From the NCBI GenBank assembly GCA_030645775.1, contig JAUSLX010000168.1, forward strand, positions 1-36,620: DNA of 36,620 nt, in the 5' to 3' direction. Made by a program: the position numbers and the translations under genes. Position 1 is the first letter of the stretch. Each line of letters opens with the position of its first letter. The notes below the pieces were generated by a model. The model ran no database searches. It was not told where the DNA came from and saw only the letters and a list, made by a program, of their open reading frames with translations. Positions 1 through 9,126 of this stretch are shown here, in pieces. Source of the stretch: Gallionella sp. (lineage in GTDB: Bacteria > Pseudomonadota > Gammaproteobacteria > Burkholderiales > Gallionellaceae).

Positions 1-3151
<3,151 letters not shown>

Positions 3152-3183
3152 CAGTAAAAATGATTTTTTTCATCCTCCAGGAT

Positions 3184-3231
3184 TGCAAAGCATTTGCACT
3201 CAGTCACAATGCTTGCAATAATCGCAAGCAT
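3184..3231 (+). promoter_or_regulatory. Two palindromes and a possible promoter in front of hicA
   Basis: Two perfect inverted repeats precede the hicA start: TGCAAA-GCA-TTTGCA at 3184-3198, and ATGCTTGC-N7-GCAAGCAT at 3209-3231, whose right arm runs into the hicA ATG. A sigma-70-like pair overlaps them: TTGCAC (3194-3199), 17 bp, AATAAT (3217-3222). TA operons are usually repressed by the antitoxin binding such palindromes, so these are proposed HicB operators. If this -10 box is used, the transcript would start within a few bases of the hicA ATG and be nearly leaderless. Palindromes are seen; their role is inferred. Confidence 0.5.
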
Positions 3232-3484
3232 GAATAGTGCGCAACGAAAAACATTGGAGGCGATTTTTGCCGCGCCTATGCCAAAAAACCTTGAGTGGGC
3301 GCGGATGGAGTCATTATTTGCGGCATTGGGGTGCGTCACGATTGAAGGAAATGGTTCACGGGTGCGTTTTGACTTGCATGGCGTGACCGGCACCTTTCAC
3401 CGGCCTCATCCGGCGAAGGAAGCCAAAACCTATCAGCTAAAGGATGTCAGGTTGTTTTTAAGCGAAGCGGGAGTAAAAGCATGA
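3230..3484 (+). CDS. hicA: HicA-type mRNA interferase toxin
   Basis: Small RNase toxin of a type II hicAB system, expected to cleave mRNA in the cytoplasm unless bound by HicB. The 84-residue product starts MNSAQRKTLEAIF, the typical start of this HicA subgroup. It has the double-stranded-RNA-binding-like fold pattern, with the conserved GSRVRF strand and a FHRPHP motif carrying the probable catalytic histidine. The ATG at 3230 is preferred over the in-frame ATGs at 3194 and 3209 because it matches the family start. The stop overlaps the hicB start in an ATGA junction (3481-3484), indicating translational coupling. Toxin comes first and antitoxin second, the classical hicAB order. There is no strong Shine-Dalgarno sequence. 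Confidence 0.9.
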   Translation: MNSAQRKTLEAIFAAPMPKNLEWARMESLFAALGCVTIEGNGSRVRFDLHGVTGTFHRPHPAKEAKTYQLKDVRLFLSEAGVKA

Positions 3485-3822
3485 ATACAATGACTTACAA
3501 AGGTTATGCTGCAAGGATTGAATACAGCGATGACGACGCTTGTCTAGTTGGGCATATCGCTGGCATTCGCGACGTGATTGGTTTTCATGCTGACAACGTG
3601 CAGGAACTGAGAGCGGCATTTGACGAGGCAGTAGATGACTATCTTGCTGCCTGCGCCAAAATTGGTAAGTCTCCCCATAAGCCAGTCAGTGGACGGCTAA
3701 TGTTGCGCGTACCACCGGAAATACATTCTGCCGCGCTTGTGGCAGCACAGGTCAGTGGGCAAAGTCTTAACCAATGGGCTACCCAGGCTTTGCAGCGCGC
3801 GGCGGGGCGCTATGAAAGCTAA
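3481..3822 (+). CDS. hicB: HicB-type antitoxin with C-terminal ribbon-helix-helix domain
   Basis: Antitoxin partner of the upstream HicA. The 113-residue protein has an N-terminal partly degraded RNase-H-like HicB domain (MTYKGYAARIEYSDDD, then HIAGIRDVIGFHADNVQEL). A C-terminal segment (about residues 70-110, GRLMLRVPPEIHSAALVAAQ) looks like an Arc/CopG ribbon-helix-helix DNA-binding domain. Such HicB proteins neutralise HicA and repress their own promoter, probably through the palindromes at 3184-3231. It is coupled to hicA by an ATGA overlap, and its 3' end overlaps the next small gene by 11 bp, so three genes may share one transcript. Confidence 0.9.
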   Translation: MNTMTYKGYAARIEYSDDDACLVGHIAGIRDVIGFHADNVQELRAAFDEAVDDYLAACAKIGKSPHKPVSGRLMLRVPPEIHSAALVAAQVSGQSLNQWATQALQRAAGRYES

Positions 3823-4078
3823 AAAACTGAATGTACAAGAAGACGATCTGCGCCCTGAATACGATTTTGATTTTCCCAAGGCAGAACGAGGCCGTTATGC
3901 AAATCGTCTGAAGACTGAAGGCTCAAACCTTGTCCGTATCGAGCCGGAATTGGCAAAGTCATTTTCCGATTCAGCTTCATTCAATGCGGCCTTGCGCACC
4001 ATCATTAAGTTTGCGCAGTGTTCGGCTAATCTGACGCAACATTCGGGCACAAGTGGCACCAAGCGGCGCGCTGCTTAA
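3812..4078 (+). CDS. Small antitoxin-like protein of unknown function overlapping hicB
   Basis: An 88-residue protein whose ATG lies inside the hicB 3' end (11-bp overlap), suggesting co-translation. It carries the signature EYDFDFPKAERGRYANRL followed by VRIEPELAKSFSDSASFNAALRTII. This form is common in short bacterial proteins encoded beside TA genes and sometimes annotated as antitoxins. The C-terminal tail (QHSGTSGTKRRAA) is low complexity and may be altered. No cognate toxin other than hicA or the following hicBA pair is adjacent, so it may be an orphan or a third member of the hicAB operon. The family resemblance is from memory of the motif; the function is not established here. Confidence 0.65.
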   Translation: MKAKKLNVQEDDLRPEYDFDFPKAERGRYANRLKTEGSNLVRIEPELAKSFSDSASFNAALRTIIKFAQCSANLTQHSGTSGTKRRAA

Positions 4079-4109
4079 TATCTGAAAAACATCACCAAGT
4101 GGAGACATC

Positions 4110-4316
4110 ATGCAACTGACAGCCGTTTTAACGCAAGCCGAGGAAGGCGGGTACATCGCCATGAATCCTGAAACAGGCACGACCACACAAGGAGAAACGA
4201 TAGACGAAGCCTTGTTGAATCTGCAGGACGCGACGGCGCTTTATCTGGAAGAGTTCCCCATGGTTTCTTACGGACACCCGCTGATAACCACGTTCGATAT
4301 CCCTGCTCATGCCTAA
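4110..4316 (+). CDS. HicB-like antitoxin, short form
   Basis: A 68-residue protein with the HicB/UPF0150 pattern: LTAVLTQAEEGGYIAMNPETGTTTQGETIDEALLNLQDATALYLEE. This is the partly degraded RNase-H-like fold found in short HicB antitoxins, here without a separate DNA-binding domain. It precedes and overlaps the next gene by 8 bp (4309-4316), so this module has the order antitoxin then toxin, the reverse of the pair at 3230-3822. A plausible ribosome-binding sequence (GTGGAGAC) lies just before the ATG. It is expected to neutralise the toxin at 4309-4530. Confidence 0.87.
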   Translation: MQLTAVLTQAEEGGYIAMNPETGTTTQGETIDEALLNLQDATALYLEEFPMVSYGHPLITTFDIPAHA

Positions 4317-4530
4317 GCTGCCGCACATCTCTGGTGCCCATGCCGTCAGGATATTTGAACGCATGGGATTTGTTGTTATGCGCCAAAACGGTAGTCACAT
4401 CGTCCTGCGCAAAGGCTTGTCAGGATGCGTTATACCGAATCACAAAGAAATCAAGATCGGTACGTTGGCTAGCGTACTGCGTCAGGCAGGTGTGTCGGCG
4501 GAAGAATTTATGCGTGTGCTGCATGACTAG
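4309..4530 (+). CDS. HicA-type (YcfA-like) toxin
   Basis: A 73-residue HicA/YcfA-family toxin beginning MPKLPHISGAHAVRIFERMGF, with the conserved GSHIVLRK motif that carries the catalytic histidine and the downstream NHKEIKIGTLASVLRQAGVS block. It is full length for the short YcfA-like group. The start overlaps the antitoxin gene, supporting coupled translation. It belongs to a different HicA subgroup from the toxin at 3230, so the two modules were probably acquired separately rather than produced by tandem duplication. The first is long HicA plus RHH-type HicB; the second is short YcfA plus short HicB. Confidence 0.9.
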   Translation: MPKLPHISGAHAVRIFERMGFVVMRQNGSHIVLRKGLSGCVIPNHKEIKIGTLASVLRQAGVSAEEFMRVLHD

Positions 4531-4684
4531 AAACATCGATAAAGATAAATACGTGTGTGACGTGCAGGTCAATGCAAGTTCGCAGGCGCTTTCGAAACAG
4601 GCTATACCAACAGAAGTCGATCAAACAAATTGGCGCAGTTTTGTTGGAAGGTTGAGTTAATCTCCAAATTTCAATGGTGACCTT

Positions 4685-4876
4685 ATGGACGGTAGAATGG
4701 TCAGCGTGCCACTAGCCCGGTCATGGCGCTTGTGCGAGGCAACGCCCGCGCAGCGCAATCATTGGGAATTTATTGGTGACGGCATAGGCATCCACTGGCC
4801 TGAAGTTGATGAAGACATCAGCGTGGAAGGCATGCTGTATGGCGCGCCTGCTCCAAGGCAGATGGTGCAGGCTTAA
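4685..4876 (+). pseudogene. Damaged DUF2442 domain gene
   Basis: The 63-residue frame reads DGRMVSVPLARSWRLCEATP, then HWEFIGDGIGIHWPEVDEDISVEGML. This is the C-terminal two thirds of a DUF2442 protein, a small domain often encoded with DUF4160 in TA-like pairs. Upstream, the frame opens only after a TAA at 4658-4660 and reads SPNFNGDLMDGR. Family members normally have a few residues between GDLM and DGR and a start further upstream, so the N-terminus appears shortened by a deletion. No DUF4160 partner lies nearby. It may still make a short protein from the ATG at 4685, but it is best read as a remnant at the edge of the TA island. Confidence 0.6.
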
Positions 4877-4888
4877 CAGAAACAAACC

Positions 4889-4918
4889 GTTGGGTTACTG
4901 TCACCGACAAAACCCAAC
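4889..4918 (+). other. Hairpin-forming inverted repeat upstream of the FKBP gene
   Basis: GTTGGGTT (4889-4896) and AACCCAAC (4911-4918) form an 8-bp stem with a 14-base loop. No U tract follows, so it is not a classical intrinsic terminator. It may close the TA island transcript or be a small repeat. Nothing else is evident between 4877 and 4964. Confidence 0.35.
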
Positions 4919-4964
4919 CAGAAAACTAAATGTTATTATTTAAATCAATAAGTTGGGACTGACA

Positions 4965-5420
4965 ATGAAACGTTTTACTTTTTTACCGCTGGCAGTGCTG
5001 TTAGCTGCCCTTTCAACCACCGCGTGCTCTGAACAGGCCGCACCCCCCACACCTACCATGGAGAAAAGCAACATGACTGAATTAATCAAAACCGACACTA
5101 AACTGGGCGAAGGCGCCGAAGCTACCGCAGGCAACCACGTTTCCGTGCATTACACTGGCTGGCTGTACGATGAAGCTGCACCTGAGCATAAAGGCAAGAA
5201 GTTCGACAGTTCACGCGATCGCAACGAGCCTTTTGGTTTCCCGCTCGGCGCAGGTCATGTGATCAAGGGTTGGGATCAGGGGTTTGACGGCATGAAGGTG
5301 GGCGGTCAGCGCACGCTGATTATTCCTTCCAGCATGGGCTATGGCGCCCGCGGTGCGGGCGGCGTGATCCCACCGAACGCAACGCTGGTATTCGACGTAG
5401 AACTATTGGGCGTTAATTGA
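4965..5420 (+). CDS. Exported FKBP-type peptidyl-prolyl cis-trans isomerase
   Basis: Catalyses cis-trans isomerisation of peptidyl-prolyl bonds, probably in the periplasm. The 151-residue protein begins with a signal peptide ([21 protein letters not shown]). The Cys at the end of this stretch is preceded by TTA, a poor lipobox, so lipoprotein anchoring is possible but unsure. The FKBP domain fills the C-terminal ~105 residues with [35 protein letters not shown], the GYGARG loop and VFDVELL, all typical of active single-domain FKBPs. The ATG at 4965 is chosen because it is followed directly by the signal peptide; the TTG at 4953 is less likely. It is monocistronic, 60 bp before porC. Confidence 0.93.
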   Translation: MKRFTFLPLAVLLAALSTTACSEQAAPPTPTMEKSNMTELIKTDTKLGEGAEATAGNHVSVHYTGWLYDEAAPEHKGKKFDSSRDRNEPFGFPLGAGHVIKGWDQGFDGMKVGGQRTLIIPSSMGYGARGAGGVIPPNATLVFDVELLGVN

Positions 5421-5480
5421 ACCTTTCTTTCTGAACAGGCGTAAAATTCTGCGCCGGGCTATGCATAACGGGAGAGGCTG

Positions 5481-6062
5481 ATGTTTGAGGTACGAGTTCA
5501 TGGTCGTGGCGGCCAAGGCGTGGTGACAGCCGCAGAGATGCTGTCGGTTGCCGCGTTCGAGGAAGGACGTCATGCGCAGGCCTTTCCCAGCTTCGGTTCG
5601 GAGCGCACCGGCGCACCGGTGGTGGCATTCTGCCGTATCTCCGACAAAGAGATACGTCTGCGCGAACCTGTCATGGAACCGGATGCGATCATCATTCAGG
5701 ATCCCACCCTGTTACATCAGATCGACGTGTTTGCCGGATTAAAGCAGGACGGCTATGTGCTGCTCAATTCGCGTCACAGTATTGAGGAACTAGGCCTGGG
5801 CGAACTCATCAAGGGACGCAATGCAGAACGATTCTGCACCCTGTCAGCGACTGAGCTTGGTCTCAAGCATGTCGGCCGACCCATCCCCAATGTGCCGCTG
5901 CTGGCCGGATTCGCCGCACTCTCCGGCACGATCAAACTGGAATCGGTAATCAAAGCCATCAACGAGAAGTTTTCCGGAAAAGTGGCGTTGGGCAACATCG
6001 CCGCCGCCGAGGAAGCCTACCTGCTGGTGCAAGCCAAGATGAAGGAGTGGGCAGATGCTTAA
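5481..6062 (+). CDS. porC: 2-oxoacid:ferredoxin oxidoreductase, gamma subunit
   Basis: Gamma subunit of a thiamine-diphosphate 2-oxoacid (pyruvate-type) ferredoxin oxidoreductase, which interconverts 2-oxoacid plus CoA with acyl-CoA, CO2 and reduced ferredoxin. The 193-residue protein has the typical gamma start VRVHGRGGQGVVTAAEML and the AFPSFGSERTGAPV motif. A clear ribosome-binding site (GGGAGAGG, about 6 bp upstream) precedes the ATG. Its end overlaps the alpha gene by 8 bp. The operon runs gamma, alpha, (TA cassette), beta, flavoprotein. Substrate specificity (pyruvate versus 2-oxoglutarate or branched 2-oxoacids) cannot be settled from the sequence; the symbol follows the pyruvate-type subunit layout. 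Confidence 0.9.
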   Translation: MFEVRVHGRGGQGVVTAAEMLSVAAFEEGRHAQAFPSFGSERTGAPVVAFCRISDKEIRLREPVMEPDAIIIQDPTLLHQIDVFAGLKQDGYVLLNSRHSIEELGLGELIKGRNAERFCTLSATELGLKHVGRPIPNVPLLAGFAALSGTIKLESVIKAINEKFSGKVALGNIAAAEEAYLLVQAKMKEWADA

Positions 6063-7308
6063 GCAGACCGAAGGTTCCAAGGCCGTCGCGGAAGCCGTCG
6101 CGCTGTGCCGCCCCGAAGTGATCTGCGCCTATCCGATCTCGCCACAGACACATATCGTCGAAGCGCTGGGCGAAATGGTGAAGTCAGGCGAGCTGACACC
6201 CTGCGAATTTATCAACGTCGAGAGCGAATTTGCCGCGATGTCGGTGGCCATCGGCGCTTCGGCGGCGGGTGCGCGCGCCTATACAGCGACCGCCTCGCAA
6301 GGATTACTGTTCATGGCCGAGGCAGTTTATAACGCCTCCGGCCTCGGGCTGCCCATTGTGATGACGGTGGCCAACCGCGCCATCGGCGCACCGATAAACA
6401 TCTGGAACGACCATTCCGACTCGCTTTCGCAACGCGATTCCGGCTGGATGCAGTTGTTTGCCGAAACCAATCAGGAAGCGCTCGATCTGCATATCCAGGC
6501 GTTTCGCCTGGCAGAAGAATTGTCCATGCCCATCATGGTGTGCATGGACGGTTTCATCCTGACCCACGCCTTCGAGCGCGTGGACATCCCCTCGCAGCAA
6601 CAGGTCGATGCTTACCTGCCACCGTTTGATCCGCGTCAGGTACTCGATCCGGCAGAGCCGGTTTCCATCGGCGCGATGGTCGGCCCGGAAGCCTTCATGG
6701 AAGTGCGTTATCTCGCCCACGCCAAACAGATGCAGGCACTGGAACTGATCCCGCAACTGGCTGCCGAGTTCAGGGAAAAATTCGGACGTGAAAGCGGCGG
6801 ATTGGTGCGCAGCTACCGCGCCGACGATGCCGAAACCATGATTATCGCAATGGGCTCGGTGCTCGGAACAATCAAGGATACGGTGGACGAAATGCGCGAC
6901 GAGGGGCACAGGATCGGCGTGCTGGGCATCACTAGTTACCGGCCCTTTCCTCTGGAGCAGGTGCGCGCGGCGCTAATACACTGCAAACGATTCCTGGTAC
7001 TGGAAAAGAGTCTGGCGGTCGGCATGGGCGGCATTCTCGCCACCGATGTGCGCATGGCGGTAAGCGGCACGGGCCTGAAAGGTTACACCGCTGTCGCGGG
7101 CCTGGGCGGACGACCCATCCCAAAATCCTCGCTGCATAAACTTTTCCGCCAGGCGGAAAAGGAAGAGCTGCCACCCGTCACCTTCCTCGATCTGGACTGG
7201 GATGCGGTCAACAAACAACTGGAACGCGAGCGGCAGAGCCGCCACTCCGGCCCCATCGCCGAAAATATACTGCATGACAAGGGTATCGTTTCGGCCAAGT
7301 TCGGTTAG
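6055..7308 (+). CDS. porA: 2-oxoacid:ferredoxin oxidoreductase, alpha subunit
   Basis: Alpha subunit, carrying the pyrimidine-side thiamine-diphosphate domain and the transketolase C-terminal-like domain. The 417-residue protein shows YPISPQTHIVEALGEMV near residue 25, the VESEFAAMS glutamate region, TASQGLLFMAEAVYNASGLGLPIVM, and NIWNDHSDSLSQRDSGW, all hallmarks of PorA-type alpha subunits. The C-terminal third has the domain II region from about residue 262 (TMIIAMGSVLGTIKDTVDEM). The start overlaps porC by 8 bp, so the two are coupled. Its TAG stop (7306-7308) lies inside the left copy of the 92-bp duplication that brackets the TA cassette. In an uninterrupted operon porB would start immediately downstream. 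Confidence 0.93.
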   Translation: MLKQTEGSKAVAEAVALCRPEVICAYPISPQTHIVEALGEMVKSGELTPCEFINVESEFAAMSVAIGASAAGARAYTATASQGLLFMAEAVYNASGLGLPIVMTVANRAIGAPINIWNDHSDSLSQRDSGWMQLFAETNQEALDLHIQAFRLAEELSMPIMVCMDGFILTHAFERVDIPSQQQVDAYLPPFDPRQVLDPAEPVSIGAMVGPEAFMEVRYLAHAKQMQALELIPQLAAEFREKFGRESGGLVRSYRADDAETMIIAMGSVLGTIKDTVDEMRDEGHRIGVLGITSYRPFPLEQVRAALIHCKRFLVLEKSLAVGMGGILATDVRMAVSGTGLKGYTAVAGLGGRPIPKSSLHKLFRQAEKEELPPVTFLDLDWDAVNKQLERERQSRHSGPIAENILHDKGIVSAKFG

Positions 7309-7395
7309 GGATAATCATGGGTTTTCAACCAGTCAAGTTTTACCAGACCGGCACTTTCACCGTCGGCAACCGCCTGCTCGCACCAGACGAGCGCA
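7304..7395 (+). repeat. Left copy of a 92-bp direct repeat (partner 8103-8194)
   Basis: Bases 7304-7395 and 8103-8194 align without gaps. The first 26 codons of porB differ at only two bases (7367-7383 region: AAC versus AAT, CCAGAC versus CCGGAC), and the 13 bases upstream of the ATG differ at four. Homology stops abruptly after GACGAGCGCA. The repeats bracket the StbD/RelE cassette, and the right copy continues into the complete porB. They are proposed to mark the insertion event, as attachment-site-like or target-duplication repeats. Confidence 0.9.
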
Positions 7396-7460
7396 TCAAT
7401 AGTCGCAAAATAAATATAATTTGCATTTTATATTTCCCCAGACCTAGAATGCACTTATGA
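7317..7460 (+). pseudogene. Truncated duplicate of the porB 5' end
   Basis: The first 26 codons of porB (MGFQPVKFYQTGTFTVGNRL and six more) are repeated here ahead of the intact gene. They then run into unrelated AT-rich sequence and end at TGA 7458-7460, giving a 47-codon frame. That stop overlaps the ATG of the antitoxin (ATGA, 7457-7460), so ribosomes that translated porA and re-initiated at this false porB start would be delivered to the antitoxin start. The fragment cannot have enzyme activity. It is the scar, or host-side duplicate, of the TA cassette insertion. Confidence 0.88.
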
Positions 7461-7669
7461 ATACCGTCCTGTCACCGCTTGAATCAGAATTCGCCACGTC
7501 CGACGAAGCCGATGCTTACGATGCCTGGTTTCGCTCAAAGGTGGAAAAGTCGCTACAACAAGCGGATGAACCGAATGCAGTTCGCCTCTCACATGACGAA
7601 GTCATGTCAAAAGCCCGCGCCAGAATTGAAGCAAAGATAAAAGAGAATGCAGCACGTCGTCTGGCTTGA
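7457..7669 (+). CDS. StbD/RelB-like antitoxin (stability determinant)
   Basis: A 70-residue protein reading LSPLESEFATSDEADAYDAW, then FRSKVEKSLQQA and LSHDEVMSKARARIEAKIKE. This matches the short antitoxins annotated as stability determinants and paired with RelE/ParE toxins. The N-terminal half resembles the dimerisation/DNA-binding part and the C-terminal helix would wrap the toxin. It overlaps the toxin gene by 23 bp and starts within the stop codon of the truncated porB copy. Expression may therefore depend on the por operon transcript as well as on an AT-rich segment at 7396-7440 (TATAAT at 7415-7420, no good -35 box). Confidence 0.85.
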   Translation: MNTVLSPLESEFATSDEADAYDAWFRSKVEKSLQQADEPNAVRLSHDEVMSKARARIEAKIKENAARRLA

Positions 7670-7925
7670 AACAGCAAGCCGGGATTTAGACCAAATTCTC
7701 GGTTACATAGAAGACCGCAATTTACTTGCCGCGTTAAACTTGCAAGAGTCCATCGAATACGCAGTTTCGCAACTCCCGTTCCATCCTTATCTCTACCGAC
7801 TTGGACGAGTTCCCGGCACACGCGAACTGGTCGTCCACCCAAATTATTTGGTGATCTACCGGGTGGCAGTTTCAGCCATTGAGATCATCAACGTGGTGCA
7901 CGCCAGGCAGCAATACCCCTTTTAA
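7647..7925 (+). CDS. RelE/ParE-family toxin
   Basis: A 92-residue RelE/ParE superfamily toxin: VVWLETASRDLDQILGYIED, a middle LPFHPYLYRLGRVPGTRELVVHP, and the terminal YRVAVSAIEIINVVHARQQYPF. The motif order (WL..A..DL..I..YI, then R.G...GTREL, then I..V.HA.Q.YP) is that of the ParE-like group that pairs with StbD-type antitoxins. Members act as ribosome-dependent mRNA interferases or gyrase inhibitors; the sequence alone does not decide which. It appears full length. The toxin sits inside a core metabolic operon, so cassette loss would be penalised by post-segregational killing, which may explain its retention. Confidence 0.9.
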   Translation: MQHVVWLETASRDLDQILGYIEDRNLLAALNLQESIEYAVSQLPFHPYLYRLGRVPGTRELVVHPNYLVIYRVAVSAIEIINVVHARQQYPF

Positions 7926-8102
7926 CTTTCTATACGATTAAGGAAGCCAAATTTATTGCCCTACTGAAATTAAAAATGGTGATATTTTTCGGGTGGGACT
8001 CGCGATTAAGTTGGCTGGGGCGAAAAATGTAAAGGCTGCGGTTGCAGGGGCGGCAACGGCGGCAAGGAGCAAATAGTAATCATGAATAAACCAGAAAATT
8101 GA
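7926..8102 (+). other. Non-genic tail of the TA cassette with a coding-like remnant
   Basis: This stretch lies between the toxin stop and the right copy of the 92-bp repeat. A frame ending at TAG 8074-8076 reads KNGDIFRVGLAIKLAGAKNV followed by an alanine-rich tail. It has no start codon of its own and looks like the C-terminal end of an unrecognised gene. A six-codon frame (MNKPEN) at 8082-8102 ends just before the porB ribosome-binding region (TTAGGAGAC). No integrase, inverted repeat or tRNA is visible that would mark a known element type. Confidence 0.4.
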
Positions 8103-8194
8103 GTTAGGAGACATCATGGGTTTTCAACCAGTCAAGTTTTACCAGACCGGCACTTTCACCGTCGGCAATCGCCTGCTCGCACCGGACGAGCGCA
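8103..8194 (+). repeat. Right copy of the 92-bp direct repeat
   Basis: Partner of 7304-7395. It contains the working ribosome-binding site (TTAGGAGACATC before the ATG at 8116) and the first 26 codons of the intact porB. The right copy has a better Shine-Dalgarno sequence (AGGAG) than the left one (AGGGATAATC). Confidence 0.9.
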
Positions 8195-9126
8195 GTCTGC
8201 AATCAGGTGAGGCGCGCAGCAACTCGATTAACTCGGGCCACAGGGCGTGCCAGGGATGCGGCGAAGCGCTGGGCGCGCGTTATGCCATCGACGCGGCGAT
8301 GGCGGAAAGCAATAACCAGCTGATTGCGGCGAACGCAACCGGCTGCCTGGAAGTGTTTTCCACGCCTTATCCCGAATCGTCCTGGCAGGTGCCGTGGATA
8401 CATTCGCTGTTCGGCAATGCGGCGGCAGTTGCCACCGGCATCGCGGCGGCAATGAAGGTGAAGGGGCGGCCTGAGGTGCGCGTGGTGGCCCAGGGCGGCG
8501 ACGGCGGCACGACCGACATCGGTTTCGGCTGTCTGTCCGGCATGTTCGAGCGCAATGATGACGTGCTGTACATCTGCTACGACAACGAGGGTTACATGAA
8601 TACCGGCGTGCAGCGCTCTTCGGCCACACCTCCTGCGGCGCGTACCGCAACCACCATGCCGGTCGGCCCTGAGCCGGGCAACGTGTTCGGTCAGGGCAAA
8701 AACGTGCCGGAAATCGCCATGGCGCACGGCATTCCCTATGTTGCCACGGCGACGGTCGCCGACCTGCGCGATCTGGAATACAAGGTGCGTAAAGCCATGA
8801 AGATGCACGGTGCGCGTTACATCCATATTTTCGTGCCTTGCCCGCTGGGCTGGGGCACCGCCTCGCATGACACCATCCGCATGGCGCGTCTGGCCAAGGA
8901 ATCAGGCATGTTTCCGGTATTCGAAGCCGAACACGGCGAAGTCACCGGTGTACTGAAGATCCGCCACAAGGTCGAGGTGGAAGAGTATCTCAAGCCGCAG
9001 AAACGTTTCGCCCACTTGTTCGGCAAGAACGCCCATCCCGAAACGGTGGCGCGCATGCAAGCCATTGCCGATCGCAACATCCGCAAGTACGGCTTGCTGG
9101 AAGAGGAGGAGGTACAAAATGCCTAA
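8116..9126 (+). CDS. porB: 2-oxoacid:ferredoxin oxidoreductase, beta subunit
   Basis: Beta subunit, binding the thiamine-diphosphate pyrophosphate/Mg2+ end and one [4Fe-4S] cluster. The 336-residue protein shows CQGCGEALGAR (C45/C48), ATGCLEV, and FVPCPLGWG, together the four expected cluster cysteines. The ThDP/Mg motif is GGDGGTTDIGFG followed by YDNEGYMNTGVQ. An uninterrupted gene is regenerated downstream of the TA cassette because the first 92 bp are duplicated, so the product should be functional. Its end overlaps the flavoprotein gene (ATG at 9119 inside AATGCCTAA), indicating tight coupling. Production relative to porA now depends on read-through or re-initiation across an 807-bp insertion. 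Confidence 0.93.
   Translation: MGFQPVKFYQTGTFTVGNRLLAPDERSLQSGEARSNSINSGHRACQGCGEALGARYAIDAAMAESNNQLIAANATGCLEVFSTPYPESSWQVPWIHSLFGNAAAVATGIAAAMKVKGRPEVRVVAQGGDGGTTDIGFGCLSGMFERNDDVLYICYDNEGYMNTGVQRSSATPPAARTATTMPVGPEPGNVFGQGKNVPEIAMAHGIPYVATATVADLRDLEYKVRKAMKMHGARYIHIFVPCPLGWGTASHDTIRMARLAKESGMFPVFEAEHGEVTGVLKIRHKVEVEEYLKPQKRFAHLFGKNAHPETVARMQAIADRNIRKYGLLEEEEVQNA

Noticed and set aside
4523-4660. 45-codon frame after the second hicA
   Set aside because: It has no Shine-Dalgarno site, shows no family pattern, and its codon use is unlike its neighbours. It could be a remnant but cannot be supported as a gene.
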